21,531 nt of DNA from Reticulitermes lucifugus (GCA_026260175.1 JAKCWW010005454.1:11931-33461); one strand, 5' to 3'. Positions 1 to 9,432 are shown, counted from the first letter of the stretch. The notes: generated from the sequence alone by a model not told the origin. Program-made: numbers and translations.

Positions 1-90
1 TCGGCAGCAAAAGTGATAGACTGTAGCGAGCAGTGGCGTCGGCAGCAAAAGTGATAGACTGTAGCGAGCAGTGGCGTCGGCAGCAAAAGA
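1..90. repeat. 38-bp tandem repeat, cut by the window start
   Basis: Two identical 38-bp units (1-38, 39-76) are followed by the first 14 bases of a third (77-90) before the sequence diverges. More units probably lie to the left. The perfect identity suggests a young or homogenised minisatellite. Confidence 0.9.
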
Positions 91-92
91 CG

Positions 93-114
93 AGCTGGTG
101 CACTTGCACCAGCT
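93..114. repeat. Perfect 10-bp inverted repeat with 2-base spacer
   Basis: AGCTGGTGCA (93-102) and TGCACCAGCT (105-114) are exact reverse complements separated by CT. It lies immediately after the last partial tandem unit. It may be a junction palindrome of the minisatellite or part of an element end. Confidence 0.85.
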
Positions 115-1280
115 TGCGATTTTGGTGTAATGAACTTTTTTTCATATTTAATAATTTATTAAATCAAACAATAAAAATTTCACAAAAACAAAAATTTCGT
201 AATGTTCTTGCAGTTTTAACCTAAGTATTAATTAAGAATTTTAATTAAACAAAAACTGTGTTGCTATGTTGTCCGGCATTGATCATTATCTGGTCCTTTC
301 ACGTATAGTAATGTGCACCGCCTTGAAAACATCTTTCAGGCGCTTATACACGTGAATTATGCGAGCTACCAACCCGCCAATGAGCGTGTTTGTTCACTGT
401 TAAGTAGAGACATTTGAACTGGCTGCAAATAAAAATTTACCTTCCAAGCTATTATTTGATGCAAATATTGTAGTGAACTTGGCGGAATTAGATACTACAC
501 CGCAGACATATGTTCAATATGAATGTACGAGGGTGAAGTAATACTCCATACTGGAGTACTCTTAGACCTTCTAAACGTCTCAACATTTTCCAGTGACAGT
601 GATATTGCAGTCTTAAAAACCCGGCGTATCTTAACATTTCCTAATATTTCCAATTTCGCTGCGCTGAGTCATTCTTGTAGCTTAGGTATACCAGTCGGCA
701 ATCAGAACAGGTTCTATGAGATCCACATTCATGTCCGTGAAACCTTCCGTATTCTAGAGGTCTCATTTGGACTATTTCCATTGTGTGGCTCGAAATTGTA
801 TTTATTCCGATCAACAAAGCTGAGGCCTGGAGTGTAGAATGATGAATGACACGGTCACTAGCGAGAGAGAAACTAAGTGATTGGGTTTATGTGCCACACT
901 TGTGTGTATGAACTCGTGAAAACCGCGGGGAGTTTCATAACTGCTAGTCCTAAGCGGGATATGAACCGGGTACCTGAGACACGATGCCGCGGAATTAACC
1001 TGCACAGGTCTCAGTCGGTATTGAAGCAGAGGCTTGCCTTACGCGTCACAATTACTTTAGACGGATCACCGGTCGTTGTGGCTTCGTGATAGAAAGAAAG
1101 TGACATCTTGCGGTGTTTGCAAAAATATGTTTTCTTTCTGCGAGATAAATTCTATCTTGAAATTCGAGACTGCACGAACGATGCTCTGAAATAGTTGAGA
1201 GTTGGTAGATGGAACACAGCAGAGGGTTGGAAGGTCTAAAATTTCGCTTTTATATCAAACTGTCAACGGCTACGCACTGC
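115..1280. other. Unassigned non-coding DNA
   Basis: Nothing was recognised here. A 104-codon frame at 523-837 has no domain, signal peptide or biased composition and is likely chance. A B-box-like sequence on the minus strand (complement of 956-967) has no correctly spaced A box. Confidence 0.5.
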
Positions 1281-1290
1281 TCGTCACTGT

Positions 1291-1301
1291 AAGATGGCGG
1301 C
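1291..1301 (+). promoter_or_regulatory. YY1/PHO-type motif AAGATGGCGGC
   Basis: This is an exact match to the extended YY1 consensus as generally known. It sits at the left edge of a G-rich region (to 1622) that stands out from the AT-rich surroundings. No downstream gene was found, so a promoter role is only a possibility; it could equally belong to a transposable-element promoter. Confidence 0.3.
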
Positions 1302-1365
1302 CGTTGGTCATCTCTGTCTTCTCTGTATGGACCGGGTAGGTTGGTCGGTCGCTTGGTCTTTGTGT

Positions 1366-1389
1366 GAGGGGGTGTAAGGGGGTGTGGGG
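1366..1389 (+). repeat. G-run cluster, potential G-quadruplex
   Basis: Three runs of four to five G separated by five and three bases lie here, in a purine-rich stretch that continues to about 1570. Only three long runs are close together, so quadruplex formation is plausible but not certain. Confidence 0.35.
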
Positions 1390-1585
1390 AATGTTCTTAT
1401 CGATTGTGAGTGGTGGTAGTGGCAGTCAAGTTATGAGGGTTGAGGGTGGCTCAGGAGGTAGGACGGTGGCAAGGCAGCAGAAACAGGGACGATTCGTAAG
1501 GAGAGAGGGCGAGAAAGAGAGAGTAATATTAGAGGGGAGACTGGACTGGACTCGATTCTGCTCGGACTTGAGAAAAGAGTAAAGA

Positions 1586-1622
1586 GGTGGTGGCGGCGGT
1601 GGTGGTGATGGTGGCGGCGGCG
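1586..1622 (+). repeat. GGT/GGC trinucleotide repeat
   Basis: This is an imperfect run of GGT, GGC and GAT triplets on the plus strand. It makes low-complexity Pro/His/Ser-rich frames on the other strand that are artefacts rather than genes. Confidence 0.8.
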
Positions 1623-1680
1623 AAGTACAACGGAAGCTGTGTGGACCATGGAGGTCTAGGAGTGGCACGAAGTCACGCAC

Positions 1681-1800
1681 AGTTGTATTGTGAAGTTTGT
1701 CAGCTTGTCATAGACACGCAGATTCTCCCATCATTTCGGTCTCATAACACTAAGAAATGCAGTCTGTATTTGTCACACGTAAACCAAACGATGGCAGATT
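1681..1800 (+). pseudogene. Possible decayed BED/CGGBP1-like zinc-finger fragment
   Basis: The frame contains a C-E-V-C pair followed about 17 residues later by S-H-N-T-K-K-C, so a C-x2-C ... H-x4-C arrangement with the final His apparently replaced by Cys. This resembles BED or CGGBP1-type fingers of transposase origin. It lies just left of a Tigger-type remnant and may have come in with it. Chance remains possible. Confidence 0.25.
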
Positions 1801-1992
1801 CCTCCAAGCCAGAATTTAAAATACTCTATGCCTATCTCGATTATCCGTGCGAGCATTATCCGTGCAAGATCGTAAATTGATAATGATTTAAGACGAAGAT
1901 GGGAAATTACGTTTTAGTACTTCTACTAGGAGATCCGGAAGGCAAACAAAAATCACGGACTTTTTACGTAAGCAGTAAGCGTAAGCTGTGTT

Positions 1993-2030
1993 TGTATGTA
2001 TGTATGTATGTATGTATGTATATATATGTA
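1993..2030 (+). repeat. TGTA microsatellite grading into TA
   Basis: A run of TGTA units ends in a short TATATA stretch. It lies in the spacer between the transposase stop and the transposon terminus. Confidence 0.9.
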
Positions 2031-2098
2031 TTATGTATTTAATAAGTAAAGTATTTTCGTTCGTGTTTCAATGAAATATATGTTTCGGATTATTCATG

Positions 2099-2149
2099 CT
2101 CTCAATTATCCGGCACCCCATCCTTACCATTATCCCGGATAATTGAGAG
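2099..2149. repeat. Subterminal 15-bp perfect palindrome of the Tigger-type end
   Basis: CTCTCAATTATCCGG (2099-2113) pairs exactly with CCGGATAATTGAGAG (2135-2149) over a 21-base spacer. Nested palindromes of this kind are usual inside Tigger-type terminal inverted repeats, so it is read as part of that element. Confidence 0.9.
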
Positions 2150-2160
2150 TACACTGTACA

Positions 2161-2460
2161 TTAAAACACAGCAATGCTTATGGCTTTGTGGTGGGGATAC
2201 CTGAAGGAATTTAATCACATTGAAGACCTGGGAGTAGATGGGAAAATTATATTGAAATGGATATCAAGAAAAGAGGATTGGGGGGTGTGGATGGATTCAT
2301 GTCCCTTTGGATAGGGATCAGTTTCGGGGTATTGTGGACACGATAATGGAATATCGCATTGCGTGAAATGCTAGGCATTTTTTGATCAGCTGAACAACTC
2401 TTAGATTCCCAAGAAGGACTGTGTTCCATGGAGTCAGTTATTAAACACACCAACGTTGAC
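2161..2460 (+). mobile_element. Dispersed repeat fragment, possibly a non-LTR retroelement relic
   Basis: The plus frame near 2216-2305 (K-E-F-N-H-I-E-D-L-G-V-D-G-K-I then I-L-K-W-I-S-R-K) matches a decayed frame that I recall recurring in blattodean genome assemblies. The minus strand carries a companion open frame of 68 codons at 2247-2453. It starts directly after the Tigger-type terminus. Family assignment rests on recall only. Confidence 0.35.
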
Positions 2461-4570
2461 TGGTCATCATTATAGAGGATTTATACTTTCATAATTAATT
2501 CTTAACCTACTTTAACGTTATTCATTCCGCGCATTGTGATCAAATTTCTCATTTATCAAGCCAACATTTGCATATCTAACATACACAACAGTACAATATC
2601 TTGTTTACTCTTACATGTTTCGGCGGAACTCCGCCATTTCAGGGAGTGTATACACCAATATATAAAACTCACTAGAATATAATACATTACAATAGTAATA
2701 CATATTATATCATAGTGATTTTGTGATATAGTCTGGTAATTAAGTATGAACACTTTGGTGGGAAATACTGTTTTTGCAGGGAAGATGTGTGAGAGAAATG
2801 GGGAAAAATTGTAGATGTGATATGGAAGGGCCTACCGGGATCCGGGCTATGCGCGAGCTAATGGGAACTGTAGGGGCCCTGAAGAGGGCTGTTGTGTCAA
2901 CAGGGAAGAAAGGAAGAAGTGAAAGACGAAGGAAGGTAGAAAAAGAGAAGTAAGAAAGGAAATAATTACAAAATAAGTAAATAGGCTTAAATAAGTAAAT
3001 CTATAAATTAAGTGAATACAAATAAATGAAAGAAAGAAGCACAACAAGACGAAAGTGGGAGAATAAAGGGGTGTAATAGGAGGGAAGCAGGAAATGGGAA
3101 GAAAGGGGGGGGGAAACAAGTCCTGAAAAGGGACTTGTAAATCTGCTTACAAGTCAAAAACTGAAAGTTTGCGCTGTGCAGTAAGTAAATAACTTTGCCA
3201 AAATTTATTCTACGTAGATGAAAGCATATTTGGCCTACATTCAAATAGGCCACGACTGCCCATTCTCACGTCTTAACCACTCATAATATCCGCAACATCC
3301 CACTCGCTCTAAGTTAAAAACCGCACTTCTTACAGGGTTCTTGTGCTGTGCAGTCTGAGATGTGAAAATGAACTGCAGCCGAAAATACGTCTACGTCATA
3401 ACCTCCTCTCCTGTTCTTTCCTACATATCTGTCAGTAGGCTGTTAGTATGGTTTTGTTTGGTTCATGCATACAACTGGTTAGGAAACAACGGTTTTTTAC
3501 GTTTTAAATTTAATAAGTACAAGAGTAAAGTTTTTGCATCGTCGCCATGTTTGTAATTCTTCAATTACAAATAATTCTTAAAACGTAATAAGTATATTTC
3601 TGACATATCCCCTTACTAAATTTCACGTGACTGGCTCCAGTGTTTCATTCCTTATCGTCATGTAAACAAAAGACAAAGAAAATTTTTACTTCCCCATATT
3701 ATTTTACAACTTGATAAATGTTTTCTCAAAAGAAATTTTCATATTTCTCCAAGATTTATTACTATACCTCGTTTCGGGACTCTGAAGTAACTAAGGTTAG
3801 AGTCGCTTTAACCTCACATATTCGCACAACCGCCATATCACTATTAGTGCCTGTGTATGAAATTTAAAATTACGACCTCTGATTGCCCTCTAACGTCATA
3901 GTCTTCATACGAAGTTTCATGAAAATCAATTAAAAGTTTTAAATTCCAAATGGGGGCACACACAGACAGCAATGTGATATCTTAAGGCTACCTGTTTTTT
4001 AAGTAGGAGGCTGCACTGATCAGTATTATCGGTAATGATAGTTGCGACACGTCACTTTATTTCAGTATGTTGGATTTCTTTCACTTTTTTAACCGTTTGA
4101 TGGAATAAGTTCTTTAAAATGAAATTACGAAATTAAAATATCCGAATACTCGGTCTCTAACACATATACAATTGCGACACCATTCGGTCAATTTTCAAGC
4201 ACAATTTAACAGAACGTGGTTAAGTAATTTGTAATCTAAAATATAATCCGAAACTCATTGTACGAAACTCACTCGCCAAGTATGTTTCCTACCTGTGTAT
4301 GAATGTTACGAACTCGTACTACTGAACTGACATAGCGACAACATTCAGTGCTACAAACCACAAGCTGCGGTATGGGCTATGTATAGTACAAAACAAGCAA
4401 CACACATAGGTACGCAAGAGGCTATTGTTGGGTGTAATAGACGTGATGTTGAACGCGGTTTCACTTCCCTGTTCTACACGTGCCTGCTTGTAGATTAATA
4501 TATTAGCAACTTATTATCGCAATACTAATATTATATATATTACCAAAGAATTAAAAGTATGCAGAATTAG
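2461..4570. other. Non-coding DNA with a purine-rich tract
   Basis: From about 2890 to 3120 the plus strand is strongly A/G-rich and ends in a nine-G run, producing Pro/Phe/Ser-rich minus frames that are compositional artefacts. From 3600 to 4560 nothing was recognised. A small nested fold-back near 3497-3588 is listed separately. Confidence 0.5.
3497..3588. repeat. Nested fold-back (11-bp outer, 8-bp inner perfect stems)
   Basis: TTACGTTTTAA (3497-3507) pairs exactly with TTAAAACGTAA (3578-3588). Inside it, TTGTAATT (3551-3558) pairs with AATTACAA (3563-3570) across a four-base loop. It could be a MITE relic or part of an unassigned element. Confidence 0.6.
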
Positions 4571-4574
4571 GTAA

Positions 4575-4864
4575 AGCAATCCGTATGCAGCCCTGGACAG
4601 GCCCTTAGGGCTGCAAGAGGTTGAGGGTCCCAGAATTTCTAGACAATCGGCACGTGAAGTGACAAGGTTGTCAGCCCTACTCAACGGCAGCCTTCATGCC
4701 CCCCCCCCTCCGGGATACCCCTGGTACTCATTTCTGTTAGAGGCTGAGTCGACCCCAGGGCCATAGTGCGGCCGACCGGAAGGATTCAGTCAACGACCCG
4801 ATCGGGAATAGAACCCGCGACATTTCAGCTTGTAGCCTCAACCAAATGCGCCACCATGTACCCC
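4575..4864 (-). mobile_element. tRNA-derived SINE, family 1, copy A
   Basis: On the minus strand the element starts with a tRNA-like head. The A box TGGCGCATTTGG (complement of 4842-4853) matches TRGYNNANNNGG fully, and the B box GGTTCTATTCCC (complement of 4804-4815) differs from the consensus at one key base. The body to about 4575 shares a central block (4723-4762) with the SINE at 12190-12474. It includes a long C run near 4700 and an 8-bp hairpin (4587-4594 with 4607-4614). Exact ends are approximate. Confidence 0.75.
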
Positions 4865-5024
4865 AAAAGTATGTTGAATTATGGTCGTAAAACAACGTTG
4901 CCACTGATTGCCATGCATGTTGCTGGCTATATTAAAACTATTTTTCAAGATATTTAGCCTTCAAAATTTTCACATTATCTAATTTATTAAATGTAATTCT
5001 GAAACACATTTTATACTGAAAAGA

Positions 5025-5110
5025 GCGGAGCCTGGAACCTAGTCAGCAAAGTGTCTGGCTACGGGCCAGATTAGCGGGTTTAGATTACCGATGGGGCGGC
5101 GTTTCTTCGG
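5025..5110 (+). mobile_element. Degenerate tRNA-like SINE head
   Basis: The stretch reads like a tRNA-derived head: an A-box-like segment around 5039-5052 (TAGTCAGCAAAG), a GTCTGGCTACGGGCCAGA arm, and a B-box-like GGGTTTAGATTACC at 5076-5089 with two changes and an inserted base. No clear body follows. It is old and decayed. Confidence 0.4.
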
Positions 5111-6195
5111 GCCATGTTCATCATTCAGCCTTTGTCGGATACGTACGGATGATATTAATTGCTTATTGTCTTTATTGTTTACTAAACTATGCTGTCAAAA
5201 GTTCAGACTACCTCGACCTAGCGTTGAGTGAATACTGAAATGGAAATGATATGAAAAGAAGCGGACGTTGTCTAATTTTCATTACTAACCAGGCGTTAAC
5301 CGAGAAGAACTGAGTAAAACCACAAACTTTTTCAGTCAGGTTACCCTATATCCGAAACGAGATTTTACCGCTACGTCCAGAATACAAAGCAGAAGCCATA
5401 CCCGCTCCAGAGTGACGTTTAGCTGTACCGATGGTGAAACGCTATAAGTCGAGAATGGTTGGAGCTTCGCCTCCATTATTAATGTACAACTTCACATTGC
5501 TTGATGCATAGGCACAGGGGGACGCTCTTATACCTAATTCTGTTCTAAAGAATCTTTATAATTTATATTCATTCTAAAATATCGCATATGTTGGGCGCTG
5601 CATTTTGTTTGAAGACAAAACATGGAACACTGACCATGAACTAGGGCAGGGGAATGGAAGAGCAAGTGGTCGAAACTAATTTATTATGCTTATAAGTGCC
5701 CTTACAGTCATGTTGAGGGTCTGAGGAACAAAGGAATAGTGAACGATACTTGAGCCGTTTACCCGTGATAGTTTATTTAATGTCGGTCTTAGCTCAGCGT
5801 ATTTGGCGTTAGAATGTACGAAGAGAGTGAACAAGGAATTGGAAGTAAAAAATGCGGAATGAAGCGGTCTTCGTTTAATTGAATGCCATATCCCTTCAAT
5901 CGCTTAGGGAGACTGAGAAAAAGCACGAATAAAGTCAGTGTGGTCCGCGTCCCTGGCGAAATTTAAAACAGGCCCCTCTTGATTACAAGTCAGAAGCATT
6001 AAGTCTAACACTAAACTTCTCGATCATTTGTCTTGTATCACAGTGTCTGGGTACTTGGGGATTTGTTCACCAGTTTGGCTTAAAGAGCAAGCATAACGGA
6101 GAAGGAAAATGGACAGCCCGAGATGTGTGTCGAGCAGCAATATTGTACCTGCTTCGAAATCTGAAAGGATTGGCCCACAAATGAAATGCTTTTTT
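5111..6195. other. Unassigned non-coding DNA
   Basis: No coding frame, RNA gene or repeat family was recognised. A lone A-box-like TAGCTCAGCG near 5790 lacks a B box and is not called. Confidence 0.5.
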
Positions 6196-6199
6196 TTTT

Positions 6200-6562
6200 T
6201 AAACGAAAGTAGTGGGAGAATGAATATGGTCAACTTATATTTTAATGAAGATATGAAAGAGGACTGCAAAAACTACGTGAAAGTACCCTGTCCAATGCTC
6301 CGCGATTTCCAAAAGAGCATTGCTTTTTTGAAAATTCCCAGGCTTCGCCCCTTTGTCCTTCTGGTAAAAGAAACATGTAGATGAATATGTGTATGGAGCA
6401 TTTGGTGAAATGATACTGACAGGGGAAAGCCAAAGTATTTTGGAGAGTAACCTGTCCCAGTGCCACTTTGTACACCAGAAATCGGACATGGACTGACCTT
6501 GGATCGAACACGAGTCTCTGCGGTGAAATGCCGGCGACTAACCGCCTGAGTTGTGGCAGGAC
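6200..6562 (-). mobile_element. tRNA-derived SINE, family 2, copy A
   Basis: On the minus strand the head has the A-box-like CAACTCAGGCGG (complement of 6542-6553) and a perfect B-box core GTTCGATCC (complement of 6501-6509). The body shares long blocks with 13904-14200 on the other strand, for example ACAAAGTGGCA and AATCGCGGAGCATT. A T run on the plus strand at about 6190-6200 could be the poly(A) tail of this insertion. Several overlapping frames on both strands here are by-products of this repeat. Confidence 0.7.
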
Positions 6563-7031
6563 CTTACTGCAAAAACTCCTACGAAGTAAAAGAATTGGTT
6601 ATGTTCTATTGGTGGTTCATTTTGTCCTCAAAGTTCAACTGCTGCTTTCAGTACTAGGCCTTTCCTAAAACTCTGCTACCATTGTTTGTTTCACAAGTTG
6701 TAGGTAAACACCATGACGTCTCCGTCAGGATGATGATATGTGCGTACGTAGTGATCATTTCAGCTCCCGAAGAAAATGTTATGTGTTTAAATTAATTTGC
6801 CTTTAAACGTCGACTGTGTTATTAAAGGCAGACCGAATTCTGTATTGCAAATACTGTCTTCTACCAATTACAGGTAATACCGCGATGTCGCCATCACGTT
6901 GGTCAGATAGTGACCAGTTTTAGTCCCAAATAAAATGTCTTAAAACAGTTTGCTCTTAAATGCCCGCGGTGCTATTAATGGTAGATCCAATCCTGAAATA
7001 CAGATATGTCTGGCTGGAAATTATGCCCAGG
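6530..7031. repeat. Diverged ~170-bp tandem triplication
   Basis: Two adjoining units (6701-6870 and 6871-about 7031) align along their length, with anchors such as AGTGA[TC]CA, CCCRAAKAAAATGT, TTTGC and AGGTAA. An older third unit, about 6530-6700, shares the CTCC..GAAGTAAAA and TTTTGTCCTCAAAGTT segments and overlaps the end of a SINE. Identity looks like roughly 60 percent by eye. It is not annotated to any family. Confidence 0.55.
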
Positions 7032-7381
7032 AAGTTAGCCGACAAGGAAATTTGCAGCGCTGATGCGATTTCCCTAATTTTAATTACACTAATTGCATTT
7101 GAGGGTAATTTCAGAGAAAACACTGTGGCATAAAAGTGCTGAATACTGGGATGTGATGAGTTGTAGTCTGGTAGATAGGTACCATTTTTTTTCAGAAGAA
7201 CCTACTGCGTCTATATTCAGGGTAGGAACACCAATCTGACTTAGGAGATTCGGCTGAAGCGATTAAGAAATCTGTCATGACACCTGGCTCCAGAAATTTA
7301 CGCAGTTTTCATTTAATCATGGTACAGCTTTAATTCTGCTGTGAATAGATACGTTTTTTGACGTGTAATTTAAATGTTGGG
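7032..7381. other. Unassigned non-coding DNA
   Basis: Nothing was recognised in this stretch. Confidence 0.5.
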
Positions 7382-7531
7382 ATGGAAATTAAAGGTTTTG
7401 TACATCTATTAGAACTTACAAAAGTTCAATGTACGTATTGTGGAATTCCTAACTTTGCTTCTAAAAATAATAATTTTAAATCAGCTATAAAGAATAAGCA
7501 TATAAAATGTTTGTATTCTAATGTTAAATAA
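7382..7531 (+). CDS. Short 49-codon frame with a C-x2-C...H-x2-C pattern, doubtful
   Basis: From the ATG at 7382 the frame runs to TAA at 7529-7531. It is Lys/Asn-rich and contains C-T-Y-C-G followed 19 residues later by K-H-I-K-C. The spacing is close to, but not that of, a BED or C2H2 finger. It precedes the hairpin motif at 7632 by 100 bases, so it may be the tail of an old element's protein. It may equally be chance in AT-rich sequence. Confidence 0.2.
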   Translation: MEIKGFVHLLELTKVQCTYCGIPNFASKNNNFKSAIKNKHIKCLYSNVK

Positions 7532-7631
7532 AGTTTGCAAAGGCTGGTACAATTTGTGACATCTCACAAATTTAATATGTATATATATATATGCATTTTA
7601 TTTTGGGTTTTAAAGTTATGTATTTTAATGC

Positions 7632-7664
7632 CTGACGATGGTCTGCGCGACCGAAACACGTAGC
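7632..7664 (+). ncRNA. Hammerhead-like hairpin motif, site A
   Basis: CTGACGA (7632-7638), an extra T, stem GGTC/GACC (7640-7643 with 7649-7652), then GAAA (7653-7656) and CACGTA. The order CUGANGA, stem II, GAAA is the hammerhead ribozyme core, followed by a GUA cleavage-type triplet. The extra T between core and stem is non-canonical. It is probably a relic of a Penelope-like or other retroelement end. Confidence 0.35.
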
Positions 7665-8286
7665 ATATATTGATGAAACTAATAAACCTTTGTTGTGGTT
7701 GACGGCAGTACGTATGTCAATCTCAACTCCCTATAGTTTTTAATCAGGGGAAACTGGAGAAACATTCCGATAAGGCTTGCTGACTGCAGAAACAAGATAC
7801 TGAACACGATAAGTGAAGTAATATTATTTGATTTTAAGGAAAGCACATCGGAATATTATTCGAAACCTCTAATACACTTTGTCACAGTTACTTATGTATT
7901 TATAGCTCGTTAACACAGCTAAAAGAATAAAAAAACTTATTTGAATACTTAGCTTCCTTAAACATACTACGTAAATCGCCCTAACGAAAATTTTAAGTAT
8001 CTTCATTTCTGTGTAATCCTATAGACGGGAGTTGGCTCAGCACAGCTAAACTTCGCATGATTTAATATACTTATGTGAAAGTGTTGCTATAGTAACGTAA
8101 TATTCCATGCATTGCTGTATAGCTTATTGGGAGAATTCCTAATATTGCTTGAAAATAGAGACTTCTTGCTTGAAGATTTTCAAGCGTAATGCTCTTTTAA
8201 GTAATTTCAAATTCAAGATATTGAGATCCAATCTCAGTCAGTTTTCCGTACAAAATGATACATCTATTAAATGTGTTTTAAGAATT
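7665..8286. other. Unassigned AT-rich DNA
   Basis: Sequence just right of site A includes AATAAACC and may be the tail of the same element. Beyond that nothing was recognised. Confidence 0.45.
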
Positions 8287-8320
8287 AATAATAATAATAA
8301 TAATTATTATTATTATTATT
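8287..8320. repeat. Palindromic AAT/ATT microsatellite
   Basis: A run of AAT units switches to ATT units at 8303/8304, giving a perfect 34-bp palindrome. Such a strand switch could arise by inverted slippage. Confidence 0.95.
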
Positions 8321-9090
8321 TAGGGCAGGTTTCCTTTTTTTGTGCTGTGGATTCCATTTTCGTTTCGAATAACAATGACTGACCTCGCCCCGACACCACT
8401 GTAACTCATATAATAGAAGTTAAATGTAATGGGAAATAGTTACGTTTGTATAAAATCAGAAGCAAGTCTAATGGCCCACAGTGAACCAAATGCAGTTCAT
8501 CACGTCTTGTTTGGTTTGCAAACTTTGTGTTCTCCCATTTGAGCCATTATTTTAAAAGGAGTTTCGTAGCGGCAGTGCCATTTCCCTGTATTGCACAATC
8601 AAGGAAATGTCCTGTTTCTCTTAAGAACGCAGTGTTCCTTGTTTAAAAGAATCTGCAAAATTAGTATTCATTAGAGACGAATTCGGTGTATAAACTAAAA
8701 GCCTTTCACTGACCCATTGGGTTTCACGGAGCACAATTTGGGAACTCATGACTTAAAGAACATTTTTCATGAAGAATTCAGATTAAGTACACGTAACGTA
8801 TACAAATATATAAACTCCACATCTGACATTATAGAAATCGATGCTGTTACGCAAAGTTTCCCTCAGTCAAGTCCCTTTCTTTCAGTTCATGATAGTTGCA
8901 CTGCTTGGACACTCTTGCTCTTCGAACAGGTTCTTATGACGTTCTTGAATTGTTTGGTGTTAAGTGGTAAGAAGATGAAAGTCGGGTCAAATATTTCTGG
9001 AGCATTCATGACCCTTATGAAATGCAATGACCACATTATTGATTTGATTTCAAAATGTTTCTTTATACTCTGGGAGCAAAAAGATTAAAG
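8321..9090 (+). other. Unassigned DNA with a 123-codon open frame
   Basis: A plus-strand frame runs from ATG 8717 to a stop at 9088. Its product has no recognised domain or membrane segment, and no splice or promoter context was found. It is the longest frame outside the zinc-finger gene that is not explained by a repeat. Its length is still compatible with chance, so it is not called as a gene. Confidence 0.3.
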
Positions 9091-9091
9091 A

Positions 9092-9313
9092 GTGCGATTT
9101 GAAATTCTGACGTCAGTAACTACGAAAATTGCTGTCTTCTTATACGTGACTCCGTGTAGTCTTGCAGAAGTCTACCTACCTTTCAGAGAAAGATGCCTCC
9201 ATCATCACTCGTATACCCTGATGATGGAGGCAGTAGGTTATTCTGAAATGCCGGTAAATTTCTACCCGTTCACACGGCTTCACGTTCCGGAACACGGAGG
9301 TTGTCGAGATTAA
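9092..9313 (+). mobile_element. Dispersed repeat with decayed frame
   Basis: The frame from ATG 9092 opens M-R-F-E-I-L-T-S-V-T-T-K-I-A-V-F and continues V-T-P-C-S-L-A. I recall this start from very many dispersed copies in blattodean and related insect genomes. The second half reads in another frame as P-D-D-G-G-S-R-L. It ends over a degenerate copy of the hairpin motif (9218-9250). The class of element is uncertain. Confidence 0.55.
9194..9232. repeat. Perfect 14-bp inverted repeat inside the dispersed repeat
   Basis: TGCCTCCATCATCA (9194-9207) and TGATGATGGAGGCA (9219-9232) are exact reverse complements with an 11-base spacer. The right arm overlaps the CTGATGATGG part of the hairpin motif. 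Confidence 0.9.
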
Positions 9314-9432
9314 GTCTTTTATAAAAAAAATTGTGACCCTCTTTTGCCTATAAACTAAGTTACTGTGATAATCAGGGCCTTATTTTTTTTTCTATATTTG
9401 TGCCACATATTCAGAGGGGGGTACAACGCAGT

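Larger units (their letters stand above)
1830..2158 (+). mobile_element. Decayed Tigger/pogo-type DNA transposon end with transposase C-terminus
   Basis: Codons from 1879 read D-N-D-L-R-R-R-W-E-I. After a stop and a +1 shift, the frame from 1919 ends R-Q-T-K-I-T-D-F-L-R-K-Q-stop (stop 1976-1978), the typical C-terminal basic [KR]-Q-x-x-I-x-[DS]-F-[FL] tail of Tigger transposases. The right terminus follows: a 15-bp inverted pair (2099-2113 and 2135-2149) with the TCTCAATTATCCGG signature, ending ...AGTACACTG at 2156 and flanked by TA. Related ATTATCCGTGC repeats near 1838-1870 could mark a degenerate left end, making this an internally deleted copy. It is inactive. Confidence 0.7.

Noticed and set aside
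1-90. Short direct repeats considered as a CRISPR array
   Set aside because: Units are contiguous with no spacers and the genome is eukaryotic.
523-837. 104-codon plus frame
   Set aside because: No recognisable domain, codon signal or context.
956-967. B-box-like sequence on the minus strand
   Set aside because: No A box upstream at tRNA-like spacing.
2847-3253. Two minus frames rich in Phe, Pro and Ser
   Set aside because: They arise from the purine-rich tract on the plus strand; no conserved features.
4804-4864. Possible functional tRNA gene on the minus strand
   Set aside because: A and B boxes are present but there is no credible cloverleaf acceptor stem, and the element continues as a SINE body.
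5785-5815. A-box-like TAGCTCAGCG
   Set aside because: No B box at the right distance.
6109-6511. Several overlapping frames on both strands
   Set aside because: They fall within a SINE copy and match the same repeat at 13.9-14.5 kb.
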